DNA from: Halomonas sp. SpR8
Lineage (GTDB): Bacteria; Pseudomonadota; Gammaproteobacteria; Pseudomonadales; Halomonadaceae
Assembly (NCBI RefSeq): GCF_031010195.1
Contig: NZ_JAUAMC010000004.1
Span: 124,001-188,000, forward strand
Direction: 5' to 3'
DNA: 64,000 nt
The notes beneath the pieces are model-generated. The model had not been told where the DNA came from. It searched no databases and saw only the letters and a program-made list of their open reading frames with translations. Position 1 is the stretch's first letter; each line of letters opens with the position of its first letter. Shown here in pieces: positions 7,794-15,585 of this stretch. Both the position numbers and the translations under genes were made by a program.

Positions 7794-9287
7794 TCAGTTG
7801 GCTGTGAAGGCCGTCAGTAACGAGTCGGTGAGTTCTGGTGCGGGATTGGCCCCGGTCAGAATGGTGGCGATGTGGGCATTTTTAGGCCACTGATCACGCA
7901 TGGCATAGGCGGCTGTCAAACCGAGTGCCCCTGCGGGTTCCAGTAATAGCCCCAGATGTTCCAGGCCAAGGCGCATGCCATCTTCGATACGGGCTTCGTC
8001 CACCAGCCAAATATCATCGACTAGTTCGCGCATATCCTCCAGTGCCTCGATAATGGGAGCGCGAACCGCCACACCATCTGCCATGGTATCCACTCGATCA
8101 TTAGTGACGAGCGTACCGCGCTTCCAGCTTTGCCAGGTGGCATCCGCGCCTTGAGGGCAGATGCCGATCACCCGGGTGGCGGGGGAGGAGGCTTTGAACC
8201 AGCGACCTACGCCGTTTATCAGTGCGCCATTGCCAAGGGGCACCAGTAGCGTATCGAATGTATCACCGTGGGCGAGCATTTCGACCGCAATAGTGCCTGC
8301 GCCCTCGGTAATCTCGGCTTGTCGGCCATCCTCTACAAACAAGCCACCGTGCTGTTGAGCAAAGCGAGCCGCTGCCTGTTTGGCTTGATCAAAGTCCTCT
8401 CCCATGCTGATGACCTCCGCACCTAGTGCGCGGATGCCGGCGATTTTGAGTGGGTTAGCATTTTCAGCGACAAAGACGCTGAGGGGCAGATCGCGCTGCT
8501 TGCAGGCATGAGCCAGCGCTAGCCCCCAGTTCCCGGCGCTGGCGCAAACCAGCGGTGCAGGTTTCTTTTGCTGCATATGGTGGGAGACAAAATGGTCGGC
8601 ACCGCGCCCTTTGAAGTTGCGTAGCGGGTTGAGCGTTTCGACCTTCACTGTCATGGCGACGCCTAACGCTGCATCGAGTGATGGTGAACGATACTGTGGG
8701 GTTGCCAGGAAGGTGGGGGAGATGCGACTGGAGGCAGCGGCAATATGCTCCAGCTTGATGCGGTGCTCGTAACGTTGGGGCGCAATTAGCTCGGCGTGGT
8801 GAGCGATAGGCTGCAAATCCTCCTGGCGCTCTATCCGATCCACCATTAGCACACCATCAAGATGGTCTACCTCGTGCTGGATCAGTTCGGCCAGTGACGC
8901 TGAAAGGCGATGCCAGTGGCAGGCTTTGCCTCTTTCGTCCTGGTAAGTCAGGCTGATGCTGGCGTGGCGCCTAACATTGGCAATATGGTTGGGCACGCTC
9001 ATGCAGTCGTCCCATACCGGTTGCGTCTCTTCGCTTCGCCAGACAATAACGGGATTGATCAATGTAAACGGGCGGCCTCCCAATTGAACCGCCACGATGC
9101 GTAATGGCTCGCCTATTTGAGGGGCAGAGATGGCACGGCCAAAGCCGGTTCGCGCTTTGAAATTGGCAAGCGTGGCATGCAGTTCGGAAACCACCTTTGC
9201 TATATCGGACGTGATTTCTTCTATTGGCTGGGAGGCGGCTCTTAAGCGTGGGTCGCCTTCGGTCAGGATCGTGCGTATTTGGCTCAT
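7794..9287 (-). CDS. Fusion: peptide-deformylase-like domain + PLP serine/threonine-dehydratase-like domain
   Basis: One continuous 497-residue frame. Residues 1-170 are a polypeptide-deformylase fold: motif 1 around GRAISAPQIG (Q57), motif 2 DDCMSVPN (C95), motif 3 QHEVDHLDG (H138, E139, H142). The metal ligands and catalytic Glu are present, but the usual second glycine of motif 1 is Ala52 and the usual EGC is DDC. Residues 180-490 are a fold type II PLP domain: Schiff-base K226 in NFKGRGA, substrate loop SAGNWG and PLP-phosphate loop PLGNGALING. No ACT domain follows. The start at 9287 has a GGAGA site. An Lrp/AsnC gene is divergent, suggesting amino-acid catabolism. The reaction is unknown; deformylation coupled to deamination is only a hypothesis. 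Confidence 0.85.
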   Translation of the reverse strand: MSQIRTILTEGDPRLRAASQPIEEITSDIAKVVSELHATLANFKARTGFGRAISAPQIGEPLRIVAVQLGGRPFTLINPVIVWRSEETQPVWDDCMSVPNHIANVRRHASISLTYQDERGKACHWHRLSASLAELIQHEVDHLDGVLMVDRIERQEDLQPIAHHAELIAPQRYEHRIKLEHIAAASSRISPTFLATPQYRSPSLDAALGVAMTVKVETLNPLRNFKGRGADHFVSHHMQQKKPAPLVCASAGNWGLALAHACKQRDLPLSVFVAENANPLKIAGIRALGAEVISMGEDFDQAKQAAARFAQQHGGLFVEDGRQAEITEGAGTIAVEMLAHGDTFDTLLVPLGNGALINGVGRWFKASSPATRVIGICPQGADATWQSWKRGTLVTNDRVDTMADGVAVRAPIIEALEDMRELVDDIWLVDEARIEDGMRLGLEHLGLLLEPAGALGLTAAYAMRDQWPKNAHIATILTGANPAPELTDSLLTAFTAN

Positions 9288-9399
9288 GGTGTTGTCTCCG
9301 CCTGTATGGTTAAGTCTTTGCTTGAGTTGCGTTAGCTTAACGGGCAAGACCTTTTTACTGGCCGCATATCCTAGCGGGCCATTGCGGGGAGACTGCATA

Positions 9400-9930
9400 A
9401 TGAGTGACCAAACTGCGGGCGAGCGGCCCGCGGAGCAATTGGATGATTTTGATCGTCGGATTCTGGCTATTTACCAGCACGATACGCGCGTGACGGGGGA
9501 AAGTATCGGGCAAGCGGTTGGCTTGTCGGCGGCGGCGGTTCAGCGGCGGCTCAAGCGGTTAAGAGCGCGGGGCGTTATTGTCCAGGAGGAGGCGCGTTTA
9601 GATGCCAAAGCACTAGGTTTGCCGACTACCTGCATCGTCGGTGTAGATCTCGAATATGAACGCAACCAGCATGTCGACGAGTTTAAGCAGCGGATGCGGG
9701 AACACCCCAATGTGCAGCAGTGTTATTACGTGACAGGGAGTATGGACTTCGTTTTGGTGGTGGTGACCCGTACGTTGCAGGAGTACGAAGATTTCACCCG
9801 CGAGGCGCTGATGGAGCACCCTAATGTGCGCTCTTTCACAACCCTAGTATCTATGGATACAGTCAAATCGGGATACGCGCTGCCTCTGAGTGACTTAAAC
9901 TCGAGGCCTAATTCATGCTCCTCAGCCTGA
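9400..9930 (+). CDS. Lrp/AsnC-family transcriptional regulator
   Basis: A 176-residue protein. The N-terminal helix-turn-helix reads LDDFDRRILAIYQHDTRVTGESIGQAVGLSAAAVQRRLKRL. The C-terminal RAM/ligand-binding domain includes VQQCYYVTGSMDFVLVVV and TREALMEHPNVRSFTTLVSMDTVK. These regulators respond to amino acids and usually act on neighbouring metabolism. It is divergent from the deformylase-dehydratase fusion across a 112-bp gap and probably controls it. The ATG at 9400 is preceded by GGGGAG. Confidence 0.9.
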   Translation: MSDQTAGERPAEQLDDFDRRILAIYQHDTRVTGESIGQAVGLSAAAVQRRLKRLRARGVIVQEEARLDAKALGLPTTCIVGVDLEYERNQHVDEFKQRMREHPNVQQCYYVTGSMDFVLVVVTRTLQEYEDFTREALMEHPNVRSFTTLVSMDTVKSGYALPLSDLNSRPNSCSSA

Positions 9931-9970
9931 TTTAGAGTGTTCGGTCAGCGATTTCATTTTCGAGGTACCT

Positions 9971-10951
9971 ATGTGGCGCCATGCTCTCACTTATCGCTCG
10001 TTCGGAGCGCCGCTAGAAACATTGAAAATGGAAGCATCGCAAATGGAAACATCGGATGTTCCAGGCATGAGTGCAGACAAGCTCAGAGTGAGAATGTCGT
10101 GCGCTCCGGTTAATCCGTCTGACCTCATTCCTATCACCGGAGCCTATTCACATCGTATAAAGCTTCCTGCCGTCGCCGGCTACGAAGGAGTTGGGCGTGT
10201 TATTGCCGCACCGGGAGAGTACTCCAAGCTAATCGGAAAACGAGTGCTTCCATTACGAGGCGATGGTACCTGGCAGACGATTGTGGAGTGTGACCCAGCT
10301 CTTGCAGTACCCGTTCCCGATACCATCTCTGACGACGTTGCCGCACGCGCCTACATTAACCCCTTGGCGGCCCTAACCATGCTCGAAACATGGCCCGTAG
10401 CGGGGAGGCGTGTGCTTCTAACTGGCGCCGGTTCGAACTGTTCTGAATACCTTGGGGCATGGGCATATCAGTACGGCGCCAAGGAAGTCGTTGGCATATA
10501 CCGTTCCGACAGCAGAGTTACCCGCCTGAAAAAGCTTGGTATCAAACCGGTACCTATCCAAAATATGTCCCAGATCTCGTATGTGGCCCGTGAGTCGGAC
10601 ATAGTGTTTGACGCTTTAGGAGGGCTAGTTGCGGCAAAGATATTGCAACTGATGGCACCGGGAACGAGTTTTATCGCTTATGGGCTATTGACGGGGCAGG
10701 CAATTCAATTGGATTCCAAACCTTGCGCTCACTATAAACGGTTTCACCTGCGCGATAGTTTGGCCAGGATGTCTGCAGAAACCTGGCAGCACAAATTCTT
10801 ATCTATTTGGAAGCTTCTGGGCCAGACAGATATACCGAGTTATCAAGTCTTTCCCAGCCAAGAGTGGCGCCAAGCTGTCGAGAGGGCGCTTTGCCCGAGT
10901 AGCCAGAAAGTAATTTTAGATTTCGCTGATCTGGCGCCTCATGATAAGTGA
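9971..10951 (+). CDS. MDR-superfamily oxidoreductase (quinone oxidoreductase / enoyl reductase-like)
   Basis: A 326-residue medium-chain dehydrogenase/reductase without the catalytic zinc motif. The GroES-like half contains CAPVNPSDLIPITGAY and LPAVAGYEGVGRVIA. The Rossmann half contains INPLAALTMLETWPVAGRRVLLTGAGSN and SDIVFDALGG. This pattern is nearest to NADPH-dependent quinone or trans-2-enoyl-CoA (MECR-like) reductases; the substrate is not known. It begins 40 bp after the Lrp gene on the same strand and may be cotranscribed. By eye its codons are more A/T-rich than its neighbours', a weak hint of separate origin. Confidence 0.75.
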   Translation: MWRHALTYRSFGAPLETLKMEASQMETSDVPGMSADKLRVRMSCAPVNPSDLIPITGAYSHRIKLPAVAGYEGVGRVIAAPGEYSKLIGKRVLPLRGDGTWQTIVECDPALAVPVPDTISDDVAARAYINPLAALTMLETWPVAGRRVLLTGAGSNCSEYLGAWAYQYGAKEVVGIYRSDSRVTRLKKLGIKPVPIQNMSQISYVARESDIVFDALGGLVAAKILQLMAPGTSFIAYGLLTGQAIQLDSKPCAHYKRFHLRDSLARMSAETWQHKFLSIWKLLGQTDIPSYQVFPSQEWRQAVERALCPSSQKVILDFADLAPHDK

Positions 10952-10983
10952 CTTATTTGGAACGAATAAAAGAAACTATATTA

Positions 10984-11694
10984 TCAAAATATGATCTTGC
11001 TGCCCGCCACAGGTGTCAAACGGCCATGGTCGATAATCGGGCCGGTTGGCTGGCCTCCTGGAGCGCCTCCCTGGGGCTCAACACTGACGGCTAAATCGGC
11101 ACTGAATAACTGTGCGCGCAGCTCATCGCTGGGTTGTAGACGTCGGCTGCCTTGCTCAGGCAGCAGGCCGAGCGAAACAGGGGTGCCATCGGCGATCAAC
11201 CAGAGTTCACCGGTCTGTTCACTGTCGACCTGGGTCGGCTGAACCGCTTGCACGATCAGCTCTCCCTCTTGAGTCGCGCTAATGATCCAGCCTGGGGTGC
11301 GTGATTCGTCCTGAACGACGAAGACCGCTTCTCCCTGTGGCGGCTTGGTCAGTTCAGCTTGTTGCCAAAGAAGGCCCAGCGCTATCGCGATTAGCCCAAA
11401 ACTGGCCGCCATGGCCTGCCATGCACCTAAACGCTTCCACCAGGGGAAAGGTACTGCCCCGGTCGCCTGGGTAATGCGCTGCCAGACTTCCTTGGGCGGT
11501 GTCTTGGGGTCGATTCGCTCGTTAAATAAGTGCAGGTATTCTCGCCAATCTTCCACGTCATTACGTAGGTCATGGCTGACCGCCAACAGCGCTTCAAAGC
11601 GTGCTTTCTGATCGTTATCCAATACGCCCAGCACGTACTCACCAGCCGCTAGGTGGCGATCGTCAGGGTCGCTTAAATCCCATTGGTTAGACAT
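10984..11694 (-). CDS. RskA-type anti-sigma factor
   Basis: A 236-residue single-pass membrane protein. The cytoplasmic N-terminus has the anti-sigma-K style DDRHLAAGEYVLGVLD. A membrane segment lies near residues 91-109 (WQAMAASFGLIAIALGLLW). The C-terminal domain, predicted periplasmic, contains the GWIISATQEGELIVQA-like beta region. It should hold the adjacent ECF sigma factor inactive until a signal causes its proteolysis. Its start overlaps the end of the sigma gene by 22 bp, indicating coupled synthesis. Confidence 0.87.
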   Translation of the reverse strand: MSNQWDLSDPDDRHLAAGEYVLGVLDNDQKARFEALLAVSHDLRNDVEDWREYLHLFNERIDPKTPPKEVWQRITQATGAVPFPWWKRLGAWQAMAASFGLIAIALGLLWQQAELTKPPQGEAVFVVQDESRTPGWIISATQEGELIVQAVQPTQVDSEQTGELWLIADGTPVSLGLLPEQGSRRLQPSDELRAQLFSADLAVSVEPQGGAPGGQPTGPIIDHGRLTPVAGSKIIF

Positions 11695-12236
11695 GTTTTT
11701 AACCTCTCAAGTCCACGGCGGATCCAGCTTTTGACGCTGCCCAGCGGTTGGGACAGAGAGTTAGCAAGCTCGCTGTGCGTCATGCCCTGAAAATAGGCCA
11801 TTTCCATTAACTGTCGCTGATGTCGACTGAGAGTGTCGAGGCAGTCGTTCAGTTTGTCATTTTGCTGATGATTGATGCTGTCATCTTCAGGGTCGTCGGT
11901 ACCTAATAGAGTTTCTAACAAGGGTTCATCGGTAGTGGTGTCCTGGGGCTTTTGGCGGCGCAGCCAGTCGATGCCAATATTGCGAGCGAGTGTGGAAAGC
12001 CAGGTCATCGGCTTGGCTCGCGTGGCGTCGTATTGATCGGCAGCATGCCAGATTCTGATGAAAACATGTTGAAGGCAATCCTGTGCAGCACTTTCATCTC
12101 TTACTATACGCAGCAGTTGAGCATATAGATGCGCACTGGAGGCACGATAGAGACGCTCAAGTGCATTGCGATCGCCCTGGGCGCAGCCGTTGAGTTGCTC
12201 AATAAGGTATTGGTGGCGTTGCATGGCATCTAACAT
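11673..12236 (-). CDS. ECF sigma factor (SigK/RpoE-like)
   Basis: A 187-residue sigma-70 family protein containing only regions 2 and 4. Region 2 runs from LYRASSAHLYAQLLRIV through DCLQHVFIRIWHAADQY to NIGIDWLRRQ. Region 4 contains LDTLSRHQRQLMEMAYFQGMTHSELANSLSQPLGSVKSWIRRGL. It heads a two-gene operon with its anti-sigma factor and is divergent from a secreted fasciclin protein. That arrangement matches the mycobacterial SigK-RskA pair next to the fasciclin proteins MPT70/MPT83. An alternative ATG lies four codons in. Confidence 0.9.
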   Translation of the reverse strand: MLDAMQRHQYLIEQLNGCAQGDRNALERLYRASSAHLYAQLLRIVRDESAAQDCLQHVFIRIWHAADQYDATRAKPMTWLSTLARNIGIDWLRRQKPQDTTTDEPLLETLLGTDDPEDDSINHQQNDKLNDCLDTLSRHQRQLMEMAYFQGMTHSELANSLSQPLGSVKSWIRRGLERLKTCLTNGI

Positions 12237-12342
12237 TCAGGCATCTCTGCACAGTAAACCGAATCGTCAGTCTTGGGCAGTCAGCCGTTGAAGGCAATAG
12301 GCGAGGGCCTCAGCGGTGAATAAAAAAATTGTTGAGATGTTT

Positions 12343-12369
12343 GCATCCACTGACGCCTAGGGTCCGTAA
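12343..12369 (+). promoter_or_regulatory. Candidate ECF-sigma promoter of the fasciclin gene
   Basis: GCATCC (12343-12348) and CCGTAA (12364-12369) are separated by 15 bases and lie about 55 bp before the fasciclin start. This resembles the published mycobacterial SigK promoter pattern (CCATCC, 16-17 bases, CCGAAT). With the adjacent sigma/anti-sigma pair, it is a plausible target promoter; no transcription data support it. Confidence 0.45.
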
Positions 12370-12424
12370 GTATTAGTGAGCTTGCATTGCTGAGCTCTTT
12401 TAATGACAACCAGGAGATGCCCCA

Positions 12425-12976
12425 ATGAAACTCAAACTACTTACTGCTGGCCTTTGTGCCACTGCCTTGTTTGCCGGCGTTGCCGTTGCCGATCATGGTC
12501 CTACCATGGTAGGCGGTGCCAACATGCTTCCTGAGCGCAATATTATCGAAAACGCCGTTAATTCAGGCGACCATGAAACTCTGGTAGCTGCCGTAAAGGC
12601 GGCTGAATTGGTTGAAGTGTTACAAGGCGAAGGCCCCTTTACGGTATTCGCGCCGACGGATGATGCTTTCGCGAAACTTCCTGACGGCACCGTTGATACG
12701 CTGCTGCAACCAGAGAATCAGGAACAACTTCAAACAGTTCTTACCTACCACGTCGTACCTGGCAATATGAACCGCGACGCATTGTGGGAAGAAATCATGG
12801 AAAATGATGGCGACGTAGCTTTCAAAACCGTCCAGGGTGAATATCTTACCGTCGCGCGCAACGGTAATAACCTGATGGTTATGGATGCCCAGGGTAATAG
12901 CGCCAACATTACAGTGGTGGATGTGGCGCAGTCGAACGGCGTGATCCATGTGATCGATAACGTATTAATGCCTTAA
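12425..12976 (+). CDS. Secreted fasciclin (FAS1) domain protein
   Basis: The 183-residue protein has a clear Sec signal peptide (MKLKLLTAGLCATALFAGVAVA) and one FAS1 domain. The diagnostic parts are GEGPFTVFAPTDDAFAKLPDGTVDTLLQ (H1 region), VLTYHVVPGN, and the C-terminal NGVIHVIDNVLMP. FAS1 proteins are extracytoplasmic and often mediate adhesion or surface interactions. An AGGAGA site precedes the ATG. The divergent ECF sigma/anti-sigma operon probably controls it, and a strong terminator follows. Confidence 0.93.
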   Translation: MKLKLLTAGLCATALFAGVAVADHGPTMVGGANMLPERNIIENAVNSGDHETLVAAVKAAELVEVLQGEGPFTVFAPTDDAFAKLPDGTVDTLLQPENQEQLQTVLTYHVVPGNMNRDALWEEIMENDGDVAFKTVQGEYLTVARNGNNLMVMDAQGNSANITVVDVAQSNGVIHVIDNVLMP

Positions 12977-13020
12977 AGGTCTAACTCATAACGGCTAATG
13001 ACCGTTATTCGTTTGAGTTT

Positions 13021-13054
13021 ACCCATCGCCTGGCTTGCTAGGCGGTGGGTTTTT
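13021..13054 (+). terminator. Rho-independent terminator after the fasciclin gene
   Basis: ACCCATCGCC and GGCGGTGGGT form a stem of about 10 bp around a loop of about 10 bases. A run of T residues follows (13048-13054). It overlaps the last codons of the convergent tag gene. The opposite strand lacks a good T tract, so it serves mainly the plus strand. Confidence 0.75.
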
Positions 13055-13661
13055 GCCGACCAGAGGGCCGTACAAATCCCTCTCGGGCCCGAGCGGCTTG
13101 CTCGCGAACGACACATCCTTGCGCATGATCATTAAGCAGCCCCATGGCCTGCATAAAGGCAAAAGCGGTAGTGGGGCCGAAAAATTTCCAGCCGCGCTTT
13201 TTTAACTCCTTGGCAAGGGCTATAGATTCAGGCGAGGTGGTCTGGGTTTGTGGCGCCGCTGACTCGGTCGGCTCATAGCGCCAGAAGAACGCGGCCAGCG
13301 AGCCTTCCTGAATGACCATTTCCTTTGCACGTTGAGCGTTATTGATAGCCGCTTCGATTTTTCCACGATGGCGAATAATCCCCGCGTCTTGAAGTAAACG
13401 CTGCACATCATCTTCGCCAAAGCGGGCGACTTGGTGGAAATCGAAGTGTTGAAAGGCAGCGCGAAAATTCTCGCGCTTATTGAGAATGGTGCGCCAGCTC
13501 AAGCCCGATTGAAAGCTCTCCAAGCAGAGCTTCTCGAACAGCCGCTGATCGTCGTCCACCGGAAAGCCCCACTCGTTATCATGGTAGGGCAGAAATTCCG
13601 GCGCGCCGCCACACCACTGGCAGCGAGGATGCCCGTCGGGGGCGATAAAATCGTTGGTCAT
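13038..13661 (-). CDS. tag: DNA-3-methyladenine glycosylase I
   Basis: A 207-residue base-excision repair enzyme that removes 3-methyladenine from alkylated DNA. Family texts are RCQWCGGAPEFLPYHDNEWGFPV at the N-terminus (zinc Cys and the YHDxEWG signature), LCLESFQSGLSWRTILNKRENFR, and the C-terminal KKRGWKFFGPTTAFAFMQAMGLLNDH. I chose the ATG at 13661; the longer open frame upstream overlaps the preceding gene out of family register. It starts almost on the stop of the phosphatidylcholine synthase gene, so the two are probably coupled. Confidence 0.92.
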   Translation of the reverse strand: MTNDFIAPDGHPRCQWCGGAPEFLPYHDNEWGFPVDDDQRLFEKLCLESFQSGLSWRTILNKRENFRAAFQHFDFHQVARFGEDDVQRLLQDAGIIRHRGKIEAAINNAQRAKEMVIQEGSLAAFFWRYEPTESAAPQTQTTSPESIALAKELKKRGWKFFGPTTAFAFMQAMGLLNDHAQGCVVREQAARAREGFVRPSGRQKPTA

Positions 13662-13662
13662 C

Positions 13663-14388
13663 TTAGTCAAACCATTCCTGGGCAGTACGCCATAGGCACA
13701 TACCGATGAAATAAGCCGATGTGATGCCCCATCCCCATAGTGCCCAGGCGGCATGCACGGGACTGGAGAGCACCAGTGACGTGGCGCATACACACCACAC
13801 CAGCGTGACAGTAATATTGAGTGGCATGAACAAGCGCACCCGAAAGGGGTGCAGAAACTTCATCCGGGTCACGGTGAGGATGGCCAGCAGAACGATAGAG
13901 GCAAAGGTGATAAACGGCGGGAAGTCGAGAATATAAAAATAGGCGGCGGCGATGTTCCAGGCGGCAGGAAAGCCAACAAAGTAATTATCCTGGCTTTTCA
14001 TATCGACGTTGCAGAAACAGAACATCGATGACAGCAGAATGATAAACACTGATAACAGCCCTAAATAGGGCGGCAATTCAATGAAGTAGTAGATGAATAG
14101 AGCGGGAATAAAGGCCCAGGTCAGGTAATCAATCACCATATCAAGCGTTGAGCCATCGAAATGCGGCAGTATGGCCTTCACTTCATACTTGCGGGCCAGG
14201 GTGCCATCGATACCGTCGATCATCATCGCGGCGCCCAGCCAGAGGAGACAGGCAACCGGGTTATTATCGACCAATGCGAGCAGCGCCATCGTGCCGAGTA
14301 GCACACCGCTGGCGGTAAATATATGCACGCTCCATGCCTTACATATCGAAGCGCGGGATTCTGTGTGCGAAGAGAGTAATTGAGCCAC
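13663..14388 (-). CDS. pcs: Phosphatidylcholine synthase (CDP-alcohol phosphatidyltransferase)
   Basis: A 241-residue integral membrane enzyme, probably making phosphatidylcholine in one step from CDP-diacylglycerol and choline. It has the CDP-alcohol phosphotransferase signature in its Pcs form: DGIDGTLAR, then VKAILPHFDGSTLDMVIDYLTWAFIPALF. The N-terminal AWSVHIFTASGVLLG also fits Pcs. Several hydrophobic helices follow. The start appears to be a GTG at 14388. A general phosphatidylglycerophosphate or phosphatidylserine synthase is less likely given the Pcs-type motif. Confidence 0.8.
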   Translation of the reverse strand: MAQLLSSHTESRASICKAWSVHIFTASGVLLGTMALLALVDNNPVACLLWLGAAMMIDGIDGTLARKYEVKAILPHFDGSTLDMVIDYLTWAFIPALFIYYFIELPPYLGLLSVFIILLSSMFCFCNVDMKSQDNYFVGFPAAWNIAAAYFYILDFPPFITFASIVLLAILTVTRMKFLHPFRVRLFMPLNITVTLVWCVCATSLVLSSPVHAAWALWGWGITSAYFIGMCLWRTAQEWFD

Positions 14389-14559
14389 ATTAACCCCGTT
14401 GGGAACGTGTCGTTCCCGTTAAATTGGATTTTTAAATAAGCTTGTTAAAGAAAGATACACTACTACAAGAAGGCTGCCCGAGAATATGCCGGCATGCTAT
14501 CCTTTTATGATGCGTTTAGCGCAGGGCTCGTGCATGACACACTCCAGGAGTACCTTTTT

Positions 14560-15009
14560 ATGACGGCCATTCGCTTAGCCACTATCCGTGACATCGATTC
14601 GCTTACCGAGTTACTTGATGGCTATCGCCAGTTTTATGCACAGCCAAGTGATATTCAGGCGGCGCGTGATTTTCTGCGCCAGCGCATGGGACTCGGAGAC
14701 TCTTTTATCTTGGTGAGTGAAAACAGTGAAGGTTCACTTACCGGCTTTGTGCAGCTCTACCCAGGGGTCTCCACGGTAGGCTTGAATGCCCGCTGGACGC
14801 TTAATGATCTCTTTGTGCTACCCGACTGCCGTGAAAAAGGCACAGGACGAGCGCTAATGGAAGCCGCCACACGGCTAGCCCACGATCATGGTGTAGCGCG
14901 TTTGATACTCATGACCCAGGTAGAGAACGAGCGTGCCCAATATCTTTATGAATCACTGGGCTGGCAGCGCAATACGGCGTTTTATGGTTATTTGCTAGAT
15001 ATTAAGTAA
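14560..15009 (+). CDS. GNAT-family N-acetyltransferase
   Basis: A 149-residue protein with the GNAT fold. The N-terminal MTAIRLATIRDIDSLTELLDGY, the central WTLNDLFVLPDCREKGTGRALMEAATRLA (acetyl-CoA pyrophosphate loop) and the C-terminal ENERAQYLYESLGWQRNTAFYGY are typical. The acceptor is unknown. The ATG at 14560 is chosen because CCAGGAG lies ten bases upstream; an earlier in-frame ATG at 14494 lacks such a site. Confidence 0.87.
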   Translation: MTAIRLATIRDIDSLTELLDGYRQFYAQPSDIQAARDFLRQRMGLGDSFILVSENSEGSLTGFVQLYPGVSTVGLNARWTLNDLFVLPDCREKGTGRALMEAATRLAHDHGVARLILMTQVENERAQYLYESLGWQRNTAFYGYLLDIK

Positions 15010-15031
15010 GCGCTGCCATTGAGGAGGGTGT

Positions 15032-15508
15032 TTAACTAACACTCTCCGGCAACTTGCACACATCCACCCACTCTGCATTGACCAGCTCGGCGAGGCGCTT
15101 GGGGCTTAGGCGCACGGCGCTGTTGGATGAGCCGGCGGCGGGCAAAACTTCATCAAAGGCATGGAGCGATTCATCGCAGTACACCGGCAAGTCAGTGGCA
15201 AGGCCGAACGGGCAGACGCCGCCGACCGGGTGGCTGGTGAGCTCCATGACCGTCTCGGCATCGAGCATTTTTGCTTTGCCGCCAAAGGTATCGCGGATTT
15301 TACGGTTATCGATGCGTGCATCGCCGCTCGCCACGATGAGCAGCGGCTTTTCGCCAACCTTGAACGCCAGGGTTTTGGCGATTTGCCCAGGGGCGACACC
15401 ATGAGCCTCGGCGGCCAGTTGCACCGTTGCGGTGCTGGTTTCAAGCTCCTCAATTTTTACATCCGGTGCATGTTCGGCAAAAAACTGGCGGACGGTCTCG
15501 ATGCCCAT
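15032..15508 (-). CDS. YbaK/EbsC-family aminoacyl-tRNA deacylase-like protein
   Basis: A 158-residue single-domain protein of the YbaK/ProX editing superfamily, which hydrolyses mischarged aminoacyl-tRNA. Typical texts are VAPGQIAKTLAFKVGEKPLLIVASGDARIDNRKIRD (catalytic lysine region), HPVGGVCPFGLATDLPVYCDESL and AAGSSNSAVRLSPKRLAELV. Which tRNA it edits cannot be said. AAAGGA precedes the ATG. It follows codA on the same strand with a 77-bp gap and may be read from the same transcript. Confidence 0.88.
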   Translation of the reverse strand: MGIETVRQFFAEHAPDVKIEELETSTATVQLAAEAHGVAPGQIAKTLAFKVGEKPLLIVASGDARIDNRKIRDTFGGKAKMLDAETVMELTSHPVGGVCPFGLATDLPVYCDESLHAFDEVLPAAGSSNSAVRLSPKRLAELVNAEWVDVCKLPESVS

Positions 15509-15585
15509 TGTGGATTCCTTTCGTTGTTAACATTAGTCAGCAGAATTAATCGCTTTAATGGTTAATCTAACGCGCCTTCGATGGT

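Noticed and set aside
9130..9399. Longer N-terminus for the Lrp/AsnC protein
   Set aside because: The upstream extension overlaps the divergent fusion gene, has no ribosome site, and the family begins close to the ATG at 9400.
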